64,000 nt of DNA from Coenobita brevimanus. Lineage: Eukaryota; Arthropoda; Malacostraca; Decapoda; Coenobitidae. Of the stretch, positions 32,101-44,579 are shown in pieces (the first letter of the stretch is position 1; every line of letters starts with the position of its first letter). The notes under the pieces are model-generated. The model was given only the letters and a program-made list of their open reading frames with translations, did not search any database and had not been told where the DNA came from. Location: contig CM064683.1 of assembly GCA_032717465.1 (NCBI GenBank), positions 34,491,042-34,555,041 of the forward strand, in the 5' to 3' direction. The translations under genes were made by a program, and so were the position numbers.

Positions 32101-35100
32101 TTTTCAGTGTTTCAATAACACAGAGAGTAGGCCAGGATGCTCTCCAATACAAGTTTCTCTAACTGTCAACACCAAACTACATGCACAGTACACAGAACAC
32201 TTCCTTTTCAAAATTAAAAAAGAAAAATGGCGTTCGCACATCAGACCTCGGAGTCCCAAGGGGGGAGACCATAAATTGACCCACCATCCGCCCCTCTCCC
32301 AGTGACAACTCAGAGAGATGCCTGGAACCACTGTCTGACTCACTTCTTCTTCATTTCTGCAACATTCACGGCCTTTCCTCTAACTTTCTGTCGAACACCA
32401 CCTCTCCTCCTCTAAACATCACCTTCTCTTCTTGACAGAGGCTCAGCTGCTGAGGCAAGTGACAGCAAATCCTTCTCTGTTTCCTCCTACTTTATACCCA
32501 TTTCAAAGCCAAAGGTGGCTCTTGTGTATATGTACCAATGATTTAACTTGTTCTCGTGTTCCTGAACTTGATTCTTCTGAATTCTCTACACTCTGGCTTC
32601 GGCTTCTTTGTCATTTTCTGACTAAATATATCTGTGCTGTTTACTTATCTCCCATTTTTACTGACTATCAAAAATTCTTCGACTAACTTCTACAAAGGAA
32701 CACATTCTATCCATTTCTCCTTTCTCTGAAATTTCCATTCTAGGAGACTTCAGTGGTCACCACCACCTTTGGCTCTCCTCTCCTTTCATTGATCCACCTG
32801 GTGAAGAAGTCTATATCTCTTATATCCTTAATGACCTAAAGCAGCTTGTATTGCACCCTACCCATATCCCTGACTGCCTTGGAGAGAGCTCCAAGATACC
32901 TGACCTCTTCCTTACAGTTAATCCTTCTGCTTACACTGTTAATCTTTCCTCTCCACTGGGCTCCTTTGATCACAACCTTATTACCTTGACCTGTCCTATT
33001 GCTCCGGTACGGCCTATGGACCCTCCAGAGAAACGTCGACTGTGGCATTTTGGAGCTGCAGATTGGGAGGCCCTCAGGCAGTACTTGTTTAATTTTCCAT
33101 GGAATGATTATTCCTTCCATGGCCGGGCACCATGCAGGTGTGCCTTGCGCATTACGGAGGTTGTTCTCTCGGGCATGGAAGCATACATTCCCTGCTCATA
33201 TCCTTTGACTAATGCAAGAAAGCCTTGTTTAATCACACTTGTTCTAATGCAGTCCACAACAAGGAGAGGGCCTATAAAAGGGACCAGAGCCACCCCACCC
33301 CTGAATCACATCCTTTTTATGTTTCTGCCCAGAATCGTGCCAAGTCTGTTCTTTGTTCAGCAAAAAATATTTTCATCTGTACTAAATACTCTCAACTCTC
33401 CAACTAGAGTTGTTCCTGCTCCTTCTGGCACCTTGCCAAAAACCTATCTAACATCTTTAATTCATCATCCTTCCCTCCTCTTTTCTATTCTGATAGCTCT
33501 GTAGCTACTTCTTCTACTGATAAAGCAGATCTCTTTGCTCAGACTTTCTCCTCCAATTCCACCTCAGACGATTCTGGTGCTGTTCTTCCACCACTTCCCC
33601 TCTCTGACTTCCTTAGGGCTGACAGTATAAATTCTTCTGCTGATGTATTTTCTGTCATCACTGGCCTTAATACGAACAATGCATATGGGCCTGATGGAGT
33701 CCCTCCTGTTGTCCTCTAGAACTGTGCTCAGTGCTTACACCCTGCCTAGGTAAACTCTTTTGCCTTTGTCTGTCAACTTGTACCTTTCCTTTTGCTGGAA
33801 GTTTACTCTCATGCAGCCAGTCCCAAAGAAGAGTGACCATTCCTAACCCCTTAACTATCGTCCAGTTGTTTTAACAACCTGTGTCTCAAAAATTTTCGAG
33901 TCAATTCTTAATAGAATAAATTTAAAGCATCTTTCCTATCACAACTTTCTTTCTGATCATCAGTATGGATCCCGTCAGGGATGCTCCACTGGCGATCTTC
34001 TCACCTACCTTTCAGACTCCTGGTCATCCTCCTTTCGGGACTTTGGCGAAAGCTTTGCCATTGCACTTGACATCTCAAAGGCTTTCGATCGAGTCTGGCA
34101 TAAATCGTTAATTTCCAAACTACCCTCTTACGGTTTCTATTCTTCAATCTGTTCCTTCATCTATAGCTTCCTTTCTGGTCTTTCTATAGCTGCTGTTGTA
34201 GACGGACATCTTTCTTTTAGAATCTAGATCTATCAACAGTGGTGTTCCTCAGGGCTCTGTCCTATCACCAACTCTCTTCCTTTTATTCATCAATGACCTT
34301 CTAAGCTGTACATCTGACCCTATCCATTTGTACGGTTATGATTCCACCCTTCACCTTTCCATTCAGTTCCCGCAACGTCCATCTCAGCAGTTAATTCAAC
34401 AAACAAGGGATGAGGCTAGGGCACACCTAATGTCTGACTTCGTTCGTATCTCTGACTGAGGTAAAAAATAATCTTGTTGTTCTTGATGTATCAAAAACTC
34501 AGTTTTTACGCCTATCAACCCGACACAATCTTCCACAGGAGTACCCACAAGTGTTTATTAATATCCTGCTTAATCCTGCATCATCCTTGAACATGTTTGG
34601 GGTTTCATTCACTCGGGACTTATCTTGGAAAGATCATATTGCATCTCATGTAAAATCTGCTTCCAAGAGATGAGGTGTGCTAAGCCGACTCAGTATCTTC
34701 TTCACCCCTGCACAGTTGTTGACCTTATACACGGTTTTTAATCGCCCTTTTTAGAGTACAACTCTCATGTGTGGGGAGGCTTTTCATCTCGTCAACTTTC
34801 CTCCTCCTCCTGGCTCCATTCAACCTCTGTATATCCGCTGCACTGTTGCATCTTTATCTCTTTTCTATCACTACTTCAATGGTCGCTGCTTCTCTGAACT
34901 GTCTGTTTCCATTCCTCCAACTCTACGACGGGCGTGTAGCACCCGTCTAGCAATAAACTCTCATTTATTTTCTGTCCAACTCTCTAATGCAAGAGTTAAC
35001 GCTACTCCCGGTCCTTCATTTGTGCAACACGCCAACTCTGGAACTGTCTCCCTCTGTCTGTGTTTCTTACTTCCTATGATCTCCAGTCTTTCAAACGCAG

Positions 35101-35218
35101 TGTGCCAGGCATCTCGAAATGAACTGATCTTGAATTTGGTTCTTTGTTGCATTTTTTTTTTTTTTTCTTGGAAGGAACGGTTTGCGTGCTCCTGACCTTT
35201 GGTTCTTCTTGCATGTAT
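32101..35218 (+). mobile_element. Jockey/CR1-like LINE L4, copy 2, decayed
   Basis: It is a plus-strand relative of the L4 copy at 17,937-20,705, with more 5' sequence. The endonuclease start is near 32,350-32,470. The blocks around GDFSGHHHLWLSS (32,735-32,770) and LFLTVNPSAYTVN (about 32,900-32,950) are clear. The longest open piece (32,851-33,504) covers endonuclease end and linker. RT motifs include SKAFDRVWH (34,075-34,100) and PQGSVLSPTLFLLFIND (34,245-34,295). YADD is changed at 34,330-34,345 (YGYD). The C-terminal part ends near 35,140, followed by a T-rich 3' region matching copy 1. The left edge is uncertain. Confidence 0.8.
32851..33504 (+). pseudogene. L4 copy 2, endonuclease end and linker
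   Basis: A 217-codon open piece contains HPTHIPDCLGESSKIPDLFL, SFDHNLITLTCPIAPVRP, KRRLWHFGAADWEALRQYL and ITEVVLSGMEAYIPCSYPLT, collinear with copy 1. A frameshift near 33,225 moves the rest to another frame. Confidence 0.75.
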
Positions 35219-35307
35219 TAAATTATGTGTATATAAAACTCCTTCTGAAAAACGTTCGCGATAGAGCACGGAGGGAATAAGGAAGCGGGAGGGAGCGAGG
35301 GAGACAT

Positions 35308-35310
<3 letters not shown>

Positions 35311-35339
<29 letters not shown>
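35311..35339. repeat. (GA)n microsatellite, tail of the SINE
   Basis: The GA tract (CT on the minus strand) directly follows the 3' end of the tRNA-derived SINE. Confidence 0.85.
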
Positions 35340-35342
<3 letters not shown>

Positions 35343-35493
35343 GAATTCCCCGAGCTAGGCAACTAAGGCCATGTAGCCCCGCTGGGTTAAAGGAGGGCGC
35401 TACCCTTCCCGGCAACGGTAGCCCGGGCGAGGCTCGAACTTGCGACCTCCCGATCACAAGCTCAGCGCGCTACCACTGTGCTACCGCTCCCCC
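35340..35493 (-). mobile_element. tRNA-derived SINE
   Basis: On the minus strand it starts GGGGGAGCGGTAGCACAGTGG, within 21 bases of the edge. The A box TAGCACAGTGG fits TRGYNNANNNG. About 30 bases on, GTTCGAGCC matches the B box core. After the tRNA-like head comes a ~80-bp body (CCCAGCGGGGCTACATGGCC, CTAGCTCGGGGAATTCATT) and then a (CT)n tail. This is the usual SINE layout: polymerase III head, unrelated body, simple tail. The head keeps both promoter boxes and could be transcribed. It differs in sequence from the SINE at 12,217. Confidence 0.75.
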
Positions 35494-36097
35494 AGAGAGA
35501 GAGAAAAAGAGAGATGAGATGTAGGAATTATGGAGCACAGTGAGGAGAAGAACGTAAGGGAAAGAAAGATAGGAGTGATAATGAGGGAGAGAGGGGGGGC
35601 GGATTTGGAGGGGATGTGAATAGTGAGTTTTAGAGAGAATGAGGGAATAGAGGTCCTCATTTGGAGGGAAGGAAGACTTGACAACAGGGAGCTATATGGT
35701 GGAAAGTTGATGCTATTGGAGGGGAGAAAGCAGGGAATTGAAGGGAAGGGAAGAAGATACAAGGTAAAAATAGGGAAGGAAGATCAAATAGGTGAGAGGG
35801 AGTCTCAGCTGTAGAAGGACTAGAATGAAGAAGGGTGGAGAAAAAAGGCAATTGGCAGAAAATGTTATAGGAAAAACAATGAAATGGTGAGGGAAGGGAG
35901 GGGAGTTGAAAATGGAAGGAAAGGGAGTGGGTTGATATAATAAAGAGGGAAAGGGAGAGGAAGGGTGAATGGGGAGAGGAGATGATGAAAGGAAAGGGAG
36001 GTGATGGAGAGAAGGTGGAAGGGAGAGAGGAGGGTCGAGAGTGAGAAGGGTGATGGAATGTGCCGAGGAAGGGGGAGGGGGAAGGTAATGGGGAAGC

Positions 36098-36128
<31 letters not shown>

Positions 36129-36215
36129 AACAGTGAGGGGAGACGGAATGGAAAAGGGAGATCGTGAGACGGAGAAGGGAGAGGGAGATGGAGAAGGGAT
36201 GGTATAGTATAATAT
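35494..36215. repeat. Purine-rich (GA/GGA) tract
   Basis: Strong G+A bias on the plus strand with drifting GAAGGGAGG, GAGAAGGG and GGAGATGG words and a clean (GA)n at about 36,099-36,123. The Pro/Ser/Leu-rich minus frames (up to 174 codons) are artefacts of the bias. Confidence 0.75.
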
Positions 36216-36293
36216 TATAGTGTTCAAAAAATTGCAAATATCATCATGCCACAACACATACGCACGTAAAGCACACATAGTTATGTGTATGTA

Positions 36294-38269
36294 TTAACCC
36301 CTTAACCGCGGGGCGTCACCTTCGTGACGCTTGGGAGCAAGGGATCATACCGCGGGGCATCGCTTTTGTGATTCTGTGTTATTTTGAATTCACCCGGGCT
36401 TCCAAGTGGGGGCTTGTATCATCTATCAGTACTGACAATGTCCAACACTAGTCAGCACTCCTAATCTCATCTGTACTCCCATCCATTGTTGACAATTTAG
36501 CCATTTCTCCCCGTTCTTGACTCCCCTCCCTACCCCCCCACCATTACCCTATCCTCTCGCCTGCCCGGCCATGCTACGCTAAGTAAATCTTCCCTGGAAT
36601 TTTTCACTGATTTCATCCATTGAAATAAGCCCTATGTCGTATTCTTATACCAAATATATACAAGAAAGAAATCAGGTAAGTGAGAGTGCCATACACCTGG
36701 AATTGGCTAATTATCACCTGACAACACCTCACGTGCACTCGTTCGCTAATTTTCGCTGTTTTTTCCCCTTGAAATATGCCGTATAATCTATTTTCGTAAT
36801 AAATATACATGTAAGGAGGGAAGGGAGAAGCCTAAGTGATATTTACATTCACCTGGAACTACCTAATTTATAATGTATTGTCTAGATTTCCTGCCAATCA
36901 TATCAGTGCTACACAAAGCTGTATCAAGATTTAACATTGGTAGCTCTGATTATATATCTCCTAAGTAGGCCTCTAATCTATTTTCGTAATAAATATACAT
37001 GTAAGGAGGGAAGGGAGAAGCCTAAGTGATATTTACATTCACCTGGAACTACCAAATTTATAATGTATTGTCTAGATTTCCTGCCAATCATATCAGTGCT
37101 AGACTTAGCTGTTTCAAGAAGTAATATTGGTAACTCTGAATAACCCCTAAACAGGCCTCCAGGCTGGCTGGCCCTGCGTTATCAGTTTACTCTCATCTTC
37201 CGAAGTGAGAGGACGTATGTTTCTTCTTGCTGACTTCAAGGCCTTTTTTTCACCCCCATGCAAATGGCTCTGTGACCTTTACCCCCTACTAAACCTCGTG
37301 TGGAAAGAGGTAAAGGGCTGACAATTGATAAAAGAGTGACTACGATCTTTCTATTGAGTAAAACAGTGCAAGTGGAATTGTAAATTATGTGTAAATAATG
37401 TGTAAACAGCAAGTGAAAGTAATGAATGTAAATATACATGAACAATGGAAAATAGTTTTATAAGTTATTTCAAGTGACAGTGCACAACACAGTGTAAATA
37501 AAATAGAAATGTAAATAACGTAAATAAAATAGAGAACGTAAATAGAAATGTAAATGAGTAGTATTATAAGAATACGAGTATATACCCTAGGAGTAATGAA
37601 AGTGAAAGTTTCACTCTAGCATGTCTGAATGCTATGAGTTATGAGAGTGAAGATGAAAGTGACATTCACTCTCAATGCCAGTATACAGGACGAGAAAGTG
37701 AATGCTACGTATTTTACTGAAAGAAATTGAATCCCTACAGTGACAATAAACTAATACTACTGAAGGAAACTTATGGATAAAGACTGTAGATATATATAAG
37801 TGTTATATAGTAATAGAAATATAAAGTGTGAGGGGTTTTATGAATAATAAATGACAGATTACCAAGAGCGAACTAGTGCCAGTGCGACGATCAGACGCGC
37901 TCGTAATTTCCATTGCTTTCACAGTGTTTTTTTTTTGAGTATGGATCCCAAACTACTTGAAAATTGTAGAATAGTGTTTATAGTGTTTGTATCTGGCTGT
38001 GGTAATCATATTACGGGTTGTCGGGAAGTGTAAAGTGGAGACTTCGTTACCCTACTTCAGAGGTCTCCACAAGTCCTACGGTAACCGACGAAGGCTCAAC
38101 AATCATTCCAGGAGAAAGCTGAAGGTATGTGCCATAAGCATATGTAATTTTATTATTCTAGGACTAATAACTGATTTTTGGCAAATATTTTTTGAGAGTC
38201 TGTCGGAGCCCAAATAACCCCGCGGCACACGCAAGTCATTGGTAAACAAGCCCGCGGTGTAGGGGTTAA
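36294..38269. mobile_element. piggyBac-like non-autonomous element 1 (TTAA ends)
   Basis: CCCCTTAACCGCGGGGC at the left (from 36,298) and GCCCGCGGTGTAGGGG at the right (to 38,265) are imperfect inverted repeats flanked by TTAA on both sides (36,294-36,297; 38,266-38,269). TTAA targets and CCC...GGG ends are the piggyBac superfamily signature. The subterminal word ACCGCGGGGC occurs twice (near 36,305 and 36,351) and a GCGTCAC/GTGACGC hairpin lies at 36,313-36,330. No transposase is recognisable; a short Ser/Glu-rich open piece near 37,590-37,715 could be a remnant of an acidic N-terminus. The interior has a 190-bp duplication. Confidence 0.72.
36784..37160 (+). repeat. 190-bp tandem duplication inside piggyBac-like element 1
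   Basis: Two near-identical units begin at 36,784 and 36,974 (TAATCTATTTTCGTAATAAA shared, then AGGAGGGAAGGGAGAAGCC and TGTCTAGATTTCCTGCCAAT). A weaker third relative lies upstream at about 36,620-36,780 (ATATACAAGAAAGAAATCAGG ... CACCTGGAATTGGCTAATTA region). Confidence 0.85.
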
Positions 38270-38281
38270 AATACATTTATG

Positions 38282-38285
<4 letters not shown>

Positions 38286-38326
<41 letters not shown>
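38286..38326. repeat. (CA)n microsatellite
   Basis: A clean CA tract just beyond the right end of piggyBac-like element 1. Confidence 0.95.
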
Positions 38327-38870
<544 letters not shown>

Positions 38871-39713
38871 TCCCTTACTCGCTGGGGGTTTTCCAACGTT
38901 GCCCACACCTCACTGTGGAGGATTTTCATGATTTTAGCAAAATACCCTTAATTCAATCCCTAATATCTGACAAACTAAAACAGATATGGAAAGAATTAAA
39001 AATACATAAGACTCACCAATTCTTCCTCTTTCAAATGAAAGTATTCCCAGGTCTCCAGGTGGTTCCAGCGATGAATAAAGATAAGTTAAAGATGGCTGGT
39101 TTTCCATGGTTTGGCGGGCTGTTTTCATGTGCGCCCACTGCCATTGACCTTGGACTCGCTGGCTAACGTTGGTAGCACTTACCGGAGTGGTGACTGTAAC
39201 AATGCCAGGCCTTCCTTCGAGAAAAGCTGGAATTTTCCACTCAGCCTTCTACTTTTCCTTACTCACCGTCATATGGATGAGTCATCACCCTGGTCATGTG
39301 GCTCCCCATTGGGTTTTCTGCCTGTTTTATAGTGCCACTATGCCCTGTAGGTGTGTGGGAAAAGAATAGCTATTTGATTTTCTGTACTCTCTTACCAATT
39401 TCCCTCTTCTACGCACTTGTATTTGCACTTAACAGCACGATTATTAGCAATTGCACTTCAGAAGTAAAGGCTCTGGCTGTTTCATGCAGTATGCTTGAGT
39501 ATGAGGTAATTACTTGTACTAAAATTGTGAATAATTTGTACTAACCAGGGACATCATGAAAATATTGTTATGTCCCCATCGCACACTGCCACAAGCTCCA
39601 ATTGCAGAAGTTCAGTATAGTAAGGACATTGCCCAGTGAGTAGTTCTTCCTAGAGGCAGCCTTTTGGTGCACAGCACACAAGATCAGCAAAGGCAAAAAT
39701 AAGCACTGGCTTC
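38871..39713. other. No gene recognised
   Basis: Short open pieces (up to 83 codons) have no family resemblance. No repeat structure found. Confidence 0.4.
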
Positions 39714-40492
39714 TTAACCCACCGCGTGCCGACCATTTTTAGCCCTATCGGTAACTCCAGTGCTAGCCATTTTTCGATCTTTTTTGGGGGGGACTAAAAT
39801 GATAGATTTTGATGTGGAAACAACGAATTTCGCCATTAAAATGCTCACCGAGGCTCGGAAATGTGTTTTATTCAGTCTGGCACACTCGTATACAGGTATA
39901 GCCGCTCTCTCACGCTCACTATGTACATGAGAGAAAGCCGTTTTCTATGTAGGGTATACTCAGGTATTCATGCTGGGAAGGTATAGCAATGTTCAGTACA
40001 CTTTTCTGATTACTTATTACTTCAGCATCTGTCACAATTTGCTTGTCTTTCTCACTGTGAATGCATTATCTTACACTTACTTGAAGATAGGTACAACCTG
40101 ACTTCATTACGTACAGTCCTGGCACTTACAAGAAGGTATTTACAACTTGAATTCACTATATAGTTCTTACACTTACAAGAAAATATTTACAACTTACACT
40201 TACATGAAAATATTTACAAAATGCCTTCACTATGTACAGCACTGGTTGAGGCACACAGGCAGAGTGAGGCAGAGCGATCGTGAGGGGGGGAGTGAGTCAG
40301 TGTATGGCCTTGACAGCATGGGGGATGGTTGAGGAGCAGTTACCTTACATGCCTGCCAATTTTTACTAGTGAATCTTGAATAATGCGGTCGCAGTGAAGT
40401 TTTTTATTTTAGACCGTTTTAAAATGGCACTGGCACTGAGCGCGCAATTATGTCAGACTGTTTTAAAACAGCACTGGCACAGGGCGGGTTAA
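39714..40492. mobile_element. piggyBac-like non-autonomous element 2 (TTAA ends)
   Basis: TTAA at 39,714-39,717 and 40,489-40,492 bracket a 771-bp element beginning CCCACCGCGTGCC and ending GGCACAGGGCGGG, which are imperfect inverted repeats. Subterminal direct repeats are seen on both sides: GTGCCGACCATTTTTAG / GTGCTAGCCATTTTTCG on the left and AATGGCACTGGCACTGAGCG / ACAGCACTGGCACAGGGCG on the right. A perfect CTGTTTTAAAACAG palindrome is at 40,458-40,471. No coding capacity. The ends differ from element 1 beyond the first bases, so it is a separate family. Confidence 0.62.
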
Positions 40493-41156
40493 GTTCACAG
40501 TTTTTATTTTCCAGATAATTACACTTAATGCTTTCCAACTTCACCTCGCTATTTTCACAGGCACTGAAGTTATACAAACTGCAATAACATTTCACTGTTT
40601 GCCAACAACACTTCACTATTTTCGCAAGTACCGAAAAAATACAAACTGCACTGACACTGAACTTCACTCAAGCTGTGCTGAAAACTGACTGAAACTTCTC
40701 TAGTCTCTTCCCCATCCTTATATAAGCTTCATGTATTCTAGAGTGTTCTTCATTTCTCCACAGTTCTAATGTATTATCGAAAGAGCAACAGTTACAACAG
40801 TTGCCAACTTGGAGACATCAAAAACATGCCAGAGTTTTCTTACATTACATAACACTCTAAACTATTTAACATACAAAATGAGGTAAAATTACATGATTTA
40901 ACTCGTACCCTCCTGACATCGTACGTCGTATGACAGTACATGGTAGCTGCTGTTGACCCGCTATCGTACACCGTACGATTCACAATTGCAATGCACATTG
41001 AGTGCACATATTTCAAATTTCACAGGTGATTCGTGGCAGGCAGATGTGTGAGACCTTCCTCTAGCTGCCGCCAGGCGGCTACACTCGTTGACCTCACATG
41101 ACCCATGCTCGCCTGTGACTTGCCTACTAACCTGACTGCAGTCACCCAGACCAGAC
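40493..41156 (+). promoter_or_regulatory. Promoter-like region with TATA-box candidate
   Basis: AT-rich DNA has two related words (CAGGCACTGAAGTTATACAAACTGCAA-like, near 40,559 and 40,625) and a TTATATAAGC box at about 40,717. The base composition changes to GC-rich near 41,050. It precedes the small frame at 41,157. This is suggestive only. Confidence 0.25.
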
Positions 41157-41333
41157 ATGGTGCACCGCGGTCTCTCGGAGGACAAAATACAAGCCATCCT
41201 GGACACCTACCCAGATGATTTTGATGGCAGCAGTGATTCGCCAATTGACGAAACAACAGTATCAGCTAGTCAAGTATGCCAGAAATCAACGATTTATGGG
41301 TGGTACCATGATGAACCTATGTTATTTTCAACC

Positions 41334-41336
<3 letters not shown>
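41157..41336 (+). pseudogene. Candidate N-terminal fragment of a piggyBac-like transposase
   Basis: From an ATG at 41,157 the frame reads MVHRGLSEDKIQAILDTYPD, then an acidic DDFDGSSDSPIDE stretch and about 20 more residues, before a (TA)n tract destroys it. A short helix-like start followed by an acidic Ser/Asp stretch is common at the N-terminus of piggyBac-derived transposases. The region lies between TTAA-flanked elements and after a GC-rich stretch. Alternatives are an unrelated exon or chance. There is no DDD catalytic domain downstream. Confidence 0.25.

Positions 41337-41370
<34 letters not shown>
41337..41370. repeat. (TA)n microsatellite
   Basis: A clean TA tract interrupting the small frame that starts at 41,157. 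Confidence 0.95.
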
Positions 41371-41372
<2 letters not shown>

Positions 41373-42199
41373 ACAGTATTGTTGCTGTATATGTACTTTT
41401 GTAGCAAATAAATGTAAATATATGTATTTAGGTTGGTTTTGATTAGTTATCCGCCTCCTTCCCACAGTAGTAAACGGAGCAGCCGCACCGGCCCGGCCAC
41501 AGAACACCTGGCTGCGGTGAGGGGAGACCCACCTTAGGAGCACTTAGGGGTGACGGGAGCAACTTTCTTGGTGAATTTTCATTTGTTTCTCACCAAAAGG
41601 GAATGTTTGAGCAAAAAAAAACAAAAACAAAAAAACGCAAATTAACCGGGTTTCCAGGATGTGGGGGGTCCCGAAAAAACCCGTGGGGGAGTTAATCAAC
41701 AGTTACACAAATAAAATATTATAGAGAAAAAAAAAGTACAAAAATTTATGTACAACTTTACAAAATACTTCCGCTCACAAATAACAGGCTAACTGGCAAC
41801 TCTGACAAGCAAAGGTAAAATACCAGAAACACTGAGAAACTTCCAGACTACCTGACTAACAAATCCTGCTTCTCAACAATATTTACTAATGTTATACAGA
41901 ACTTACATTTTTTGTACTTCACATCACAAATACGCTTAGTCTCACATACTCACCATTATTTTCTGAGTAACGAGGGAAAAAACTTAGTTCTAGGTAACCA
42001 GGTCATTTTCTTTTTGACCCGTGCACTCTTTATCTTTTTTTTTTTTTTTTATGTAGCAGGTAGGGTTACTCAAGATATTTCCAATAATTGTTTCACAGAT
42101 ATCCACAAACAGTAACATTAACTGCATTGCACTTGTAAAACTTATTATAAAACTTTTATATCATAACACTAGATATAATTTATAATATCTTACAGTTAA
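41371..42199. other. No gene recognised
   Basis: AT-rich. It contains an A-run and AAAAC words at 41,614-41,635 and a T-run at 42,036-42,050. Nothing coding. Confidence 0.4.
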
Positions 42200-42201
42200 C
42201 T

Positions 42202-42233
<32 letters not shown>
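42200..42233. repeat. (TA)n microsatellite
   Basis: A clean TA tract of about 16 units. Confidence 0.95.
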
Positions 42234-42237
<4 letters not shown>

Positions 42238-42829
42238 AAATTGTGCATACCTGTTTACTCTTTGCAATTTCCCACACACCTGCTCAATCACTGAGCCCTA
42301 ACCCGGGCGGTAAAGGCAGAACTTTCACTGGGCCAATGATGCAATCGGCCTCGCGCGTGGGGGAGAAGAATTGGATGAGGAAGACATCACTCTACACTCT
42401 ACCAGTGCCCCGTACAGACTGAGCCTCTTGCCAGTGGGGTGCCTTGGGTACCAACTGTACCTACTCCGTGGTTGTCACAGAAAATGGTCGCGGGTTCAAA
42501 GGGTGGCAGGAAGACGCTTGCAGCTATACACGTCAACTGGCAGTGCTCCATGCCCAGAATCGTGATGGATATACATGTCAACCGGCAACTTGGGTATATA
42601 TATATATAAACGGACTCTATCACAATAGCTATGTCTCCCTCGTCGTAATGCACACAAAAGTATTAACATCCACACCCACACAGACCTACATACACTCACT
42701 AAATTAATTATCGGCACCCCATGCTCTTTGTAACTGTCATTGGCACAGAAGCAGTGTATATGCAGTAAGAGTTGATACACCTGATCCTCCCCCCCTTTAA
42801 TCTGTCCACCCCTCCATCCCTGACCCCCG

Positions 42830-42832
42830 CCC

Positions 42833-42921
<89 letters not shown>

Positions 42922-42928
42922 TCTCTCT
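42830..42928. repeat. (CT)n microsatellite
   Basis: About 45 CT units with a TTTCCC break at the right end. The Ser-Leu repeat frame is an artefact. Confidence 0.97.
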
Positions 42929-43879
42929 CACCAAATATAACTCCAGTTGCTTCATGTCATGTATAACGAATAATTCATATCAATGGACATTATGCTCGAA
43001 GGAAGATCTCAGAACACCAAGGCATTATCCACTAGATAATGTAGAAATTAAAGTGCTATTTGTCTGCATGGCACTCATCGTATCCGAGGTTACTGTACCA
43101 CCTTAGAATTGTCCTGCACGTTATGATACGATGACCACCACCATTAGCATTTTAAGAATAGGTTGATGACAAATTATATAGACCTGCTTCTCCAGTTCAT
43201 ACAACATCCCATTAAGAACGCATGTAAAGTGTATACATTGTATATCTCAGTACTGCTATAATATTAACCACATCAGTGACACGTGAAAGTAGTAGTGCAT
43301 GAATTATGAAACTGAGAATGGTACATTACCAATCTGACGTAAATAATAACATCACAGAGGGGGTGATCGGCAGGCATATTCGTTTAATTTAGGATAGGCT
43401 TGTACCTCAAAAGGTTCTTGATATGCATATAATGTGAGGAGTGTGTTGCAAGCTGCTTAAGATGGGTCAGTCTGAGTTTCGAATGAGCAGTAGGAGTTTT
43501 AATGTTGAATCTGAATCTGATCTACATTACACATCAAGATCCTCGTTGATAATTTTTAATGGAAACTATGTTGATACTTAAACTCTCTAAGTAACATATA
43601 AGGCAGTGATAATGAACAAAACAAAATAAGTAAGCGGTGCTATGAAGCATCTGATATTACTATGAATACGGACATAAGGCCCAGCAGATTAGGGATATCA
43701 ATGAGGCACATAAACTCAGGAGTTTATTTTCAGATCTCTCGTCTGCTGTGTATAATTTCCGGTTTATCATGCTTAAAGAGTGCCGATATTTTTTTTTTTA
43801 TGTAATGTACTTAAGTTATATATAGACAAACCTGCACACGGTCGGGCAGATTATATATTCATGCCCATCGCCTATTACA
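42929..43879. other. No gene or repeat recognised
   Basis: Almost 1 kb of AT-rich DNA with no frame or repeat I can support. Confidence 0.45.
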
Positions 43880-44180
43880 ACAACAAATTGTTTACAGTAG
43901 TAAACATCCACCTGGACCATGTTTATACATAGGCTGAAGCTCTCGCAGGACACCTCTCATGAGAGGAGAGGAGGGACCTTTGAGGGCTCCCACTTTGCTG
44001 GTATACACGTCCATAATTTTTACCTAAGAAAAAAAATTACACATTGGTAAACCCCACTTGGACCAGGTTTTAGGTATGGAGGAACTTCAACTCCCACAGA
44101 AGAGAAAGCCCAATGGGGGACAATGCTGGGATGAGTGGCCAGTGCTTTTATCCCGGAAAACAAAATCTTGCACAGCTGTA
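43880..44180 (+). repeat. ~144-bp tandem repeat, two degenerate units
   Basis: Units start near 43,893 (TTACAGTAGTAAACATCC, then GGACCATGTTTATACATAGG) and 44,037 (TTACACATTGGTAAACCCCA, then GGACCAGGTTTTAGGTATGG). The same family appears as three units at 56,018-56,330. Confidence 0.6.
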
Positions 44181-44579
44181 GACCTCTACCCACACTAAAT
44201 TTTAGTCAGGGTTTGATTCTAGGGAGTCCCTTTCATGTTGACAATTATTTCTTCTCTGGCAATCATCCTAAGAGGTCCAAGTAAGACCCCTGGAACGGTC
44301 CTGGAGGCTCTAGAAGAGCTGCAGAGAATATATTTCAAAATGATCCCTCGATAGCGATTCATTCACTCAGTAACTCAGTGACAATGGTGTTTATTAGCCG
44401 GCCTCTGTTAACAAAGGCCCGGCAAAGAGTATACTTGGAGAAGGGGTCAGAATATTATTCCAGTGAGTAATTTGATACAGCTTTTTTTCAGAATTATCTA
44501 TTCAGTGAGATGCACAATCATGTTGTAACTGGGTGCCAATTAATAATTTGCAAAGAAGACGTGGAACAATGCAAATGAG

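Noticed and set aside
35420..35493. Functional tRNA gene
   Set aside because: A and B boxes are good, but a non-tRNA body and CT tail follow directly, as in a SINE, and the anticodon arm does not pair well.
42290..42600. Third tRNA-like SINE
   Set aside because: A GGTTCAAAGGG word resembles a B box, but no A box lies at the right distance on either strand.
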